Assembly (NCBI GenBank): GCA_944472155.2
Contig: OX235273.1
Location: 4,003,204-4,067,203, forward strand
Length of the DNA stretch: 64,000 bases
Direction of reading: 5' to 3'
Source of the DNA: Trichobilharzia szidati
Lineage: Eukaryota; Platyhelminthes; Trematoda; Strigeidida; Schistosomatidae
Shown here: piece by piece, positions 63,785-64,000 of the stretch
Position numbering within the stretch: position 1 is the first letter of the stretch
Layout: each line of letters opens with the position of its first letter
Translations under genes and position numbers: made by a program
Notes under the pieces: generated by a model
The model's input: only the letters and a program-made list of their open reading frames with translations
Database searches by the model: none
Told to the model about the DNA's origin: nothing

Positions 63785-64000
63785 TGTGGTGAGAGCTGTC
63801 TACTAGCCAAGTGGTGGACAGTAATTGAGGTCAATGTTTATGTATCAAATATTAGTCATGTTGTGGTGAGAGATGGTTGCTGGCCAAATTGGTTGACAGT
63901 AATTGAGGTCAAAGGTCAAGGTGGACAGGCGGTTACAGTTAACATATAGATGAACTGACAAGGCCACAAGAGATGCAAGGTTAACTTTGTGTGAGAAACA

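Larger units (their letters stand above)
63021..64000 (+). mobile_element. Gypsy-type LTR retrotransposon, internally deleted, running out of the window
   Basis: The 5' LTR is 63021-63361 (341 bp, TGTGGTGAGAGC..TTGTTACA). The 3' LTR starts at 63785 and is cut by the window end. The first 216 bases agree closely, suggesting recent insertion. Only 423 bp lie between them, far less than the several kb of a Gypsy-type element. A purine/G-rich tract (GACGGGGGGGACGAG) precedes the 3' LTR. Confidence 0.9.

Noticed and set aside
63281..63949. A 222-residue open frame at the right end
   Set aside because: It runs from the 5' LTR through the interior into the 3' LTR; only a short integrase-like piece is coding in origin.

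Overview
The window looks like intron-rich nuclear DNA of a blood fluke (Schistosoma or a close relative). The evidence is the AT-rich background, RTE-like and CR1-like LINEs typical of flukes, several families of Penelope-like elements (PLEs) ending in GIY-YIG domains, a Gypsy-type LTR element, and tRNA-headed short elements carrying hammerhead ribozymes, including one resembling the schistosome Sm-alpha repeat. No bacterial genes, rRNA genes or CRISPR arrays are visible.

One host gene appears to run through the whole window on the + strand. I find five exons: 6825-6900, 18354-18730, 36562-36981, 50865-51026 and 62786-62922. Each has a polypyrimidine/AG acceptor and a GT donor, and all four exon joins keep a single open frame of about 390 residues. 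Its start and end lie outside the window. The protein is a helical, solenoid-like segment. Its last two exons loosely resemble the stretch before the ConA-like domain of BEACH proteins (neurobeachin/LYST group); this family call is tentative. The four complete introns are about 11-18 kb each and are filled with repeats.

Layout. 0-7 kb: CR1-like LINE 3' ends, a palindromic hammerhead SINE (HS-B) nested in one of them, a second palindromic hammerhead SINE (HS-A), and the first exon. 7-18 kb: SINEs, RTE fragments, PLEs. 18-36 kb: CR1-like, PLE-A and PLE-B elements, a palindromic Sm-alpha-like insertion, RTE copies with nested insertions, a solo LTR, a TIR element, and a second LTR split by a PLE. 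36-50 kb: a second RTE-like LINE, PLEs, HS-B multimers, and the longest LINE reading frame (45.07-46.43 kb, with a damaged catalytic YADD). 50-63 kb: a second TIR element, HS-A and HS-B multimers, PLE-C, and back-to-back RTE fragments. 63-64 kb: an internally deleted Gypsy-type element. Every retroelement reading frame is truncated or damaged.

The most interesting pattern is in the hammerhead SINEs. Three families (HS-A, HS-B, Sm-alpha-like) each combine a tRNA-like head with a type-I hammerhead; in HS-A and HS-B stem III is only 3 bp. Many copies are palindromes or head-to-tail multimers, and several palindromes are flanked by 9-13 bp direct repeats, so the palindrome itself was inserted as a unit. 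Reverse transcription of multimeric, incompletely self-cleaved RNAs with twin priming would explain this. A fourth tRNA-headed family (SINE-C) exists with two alternative 3' tails, one matching the CR1-like LINE end and one matching the RTE LINE end.
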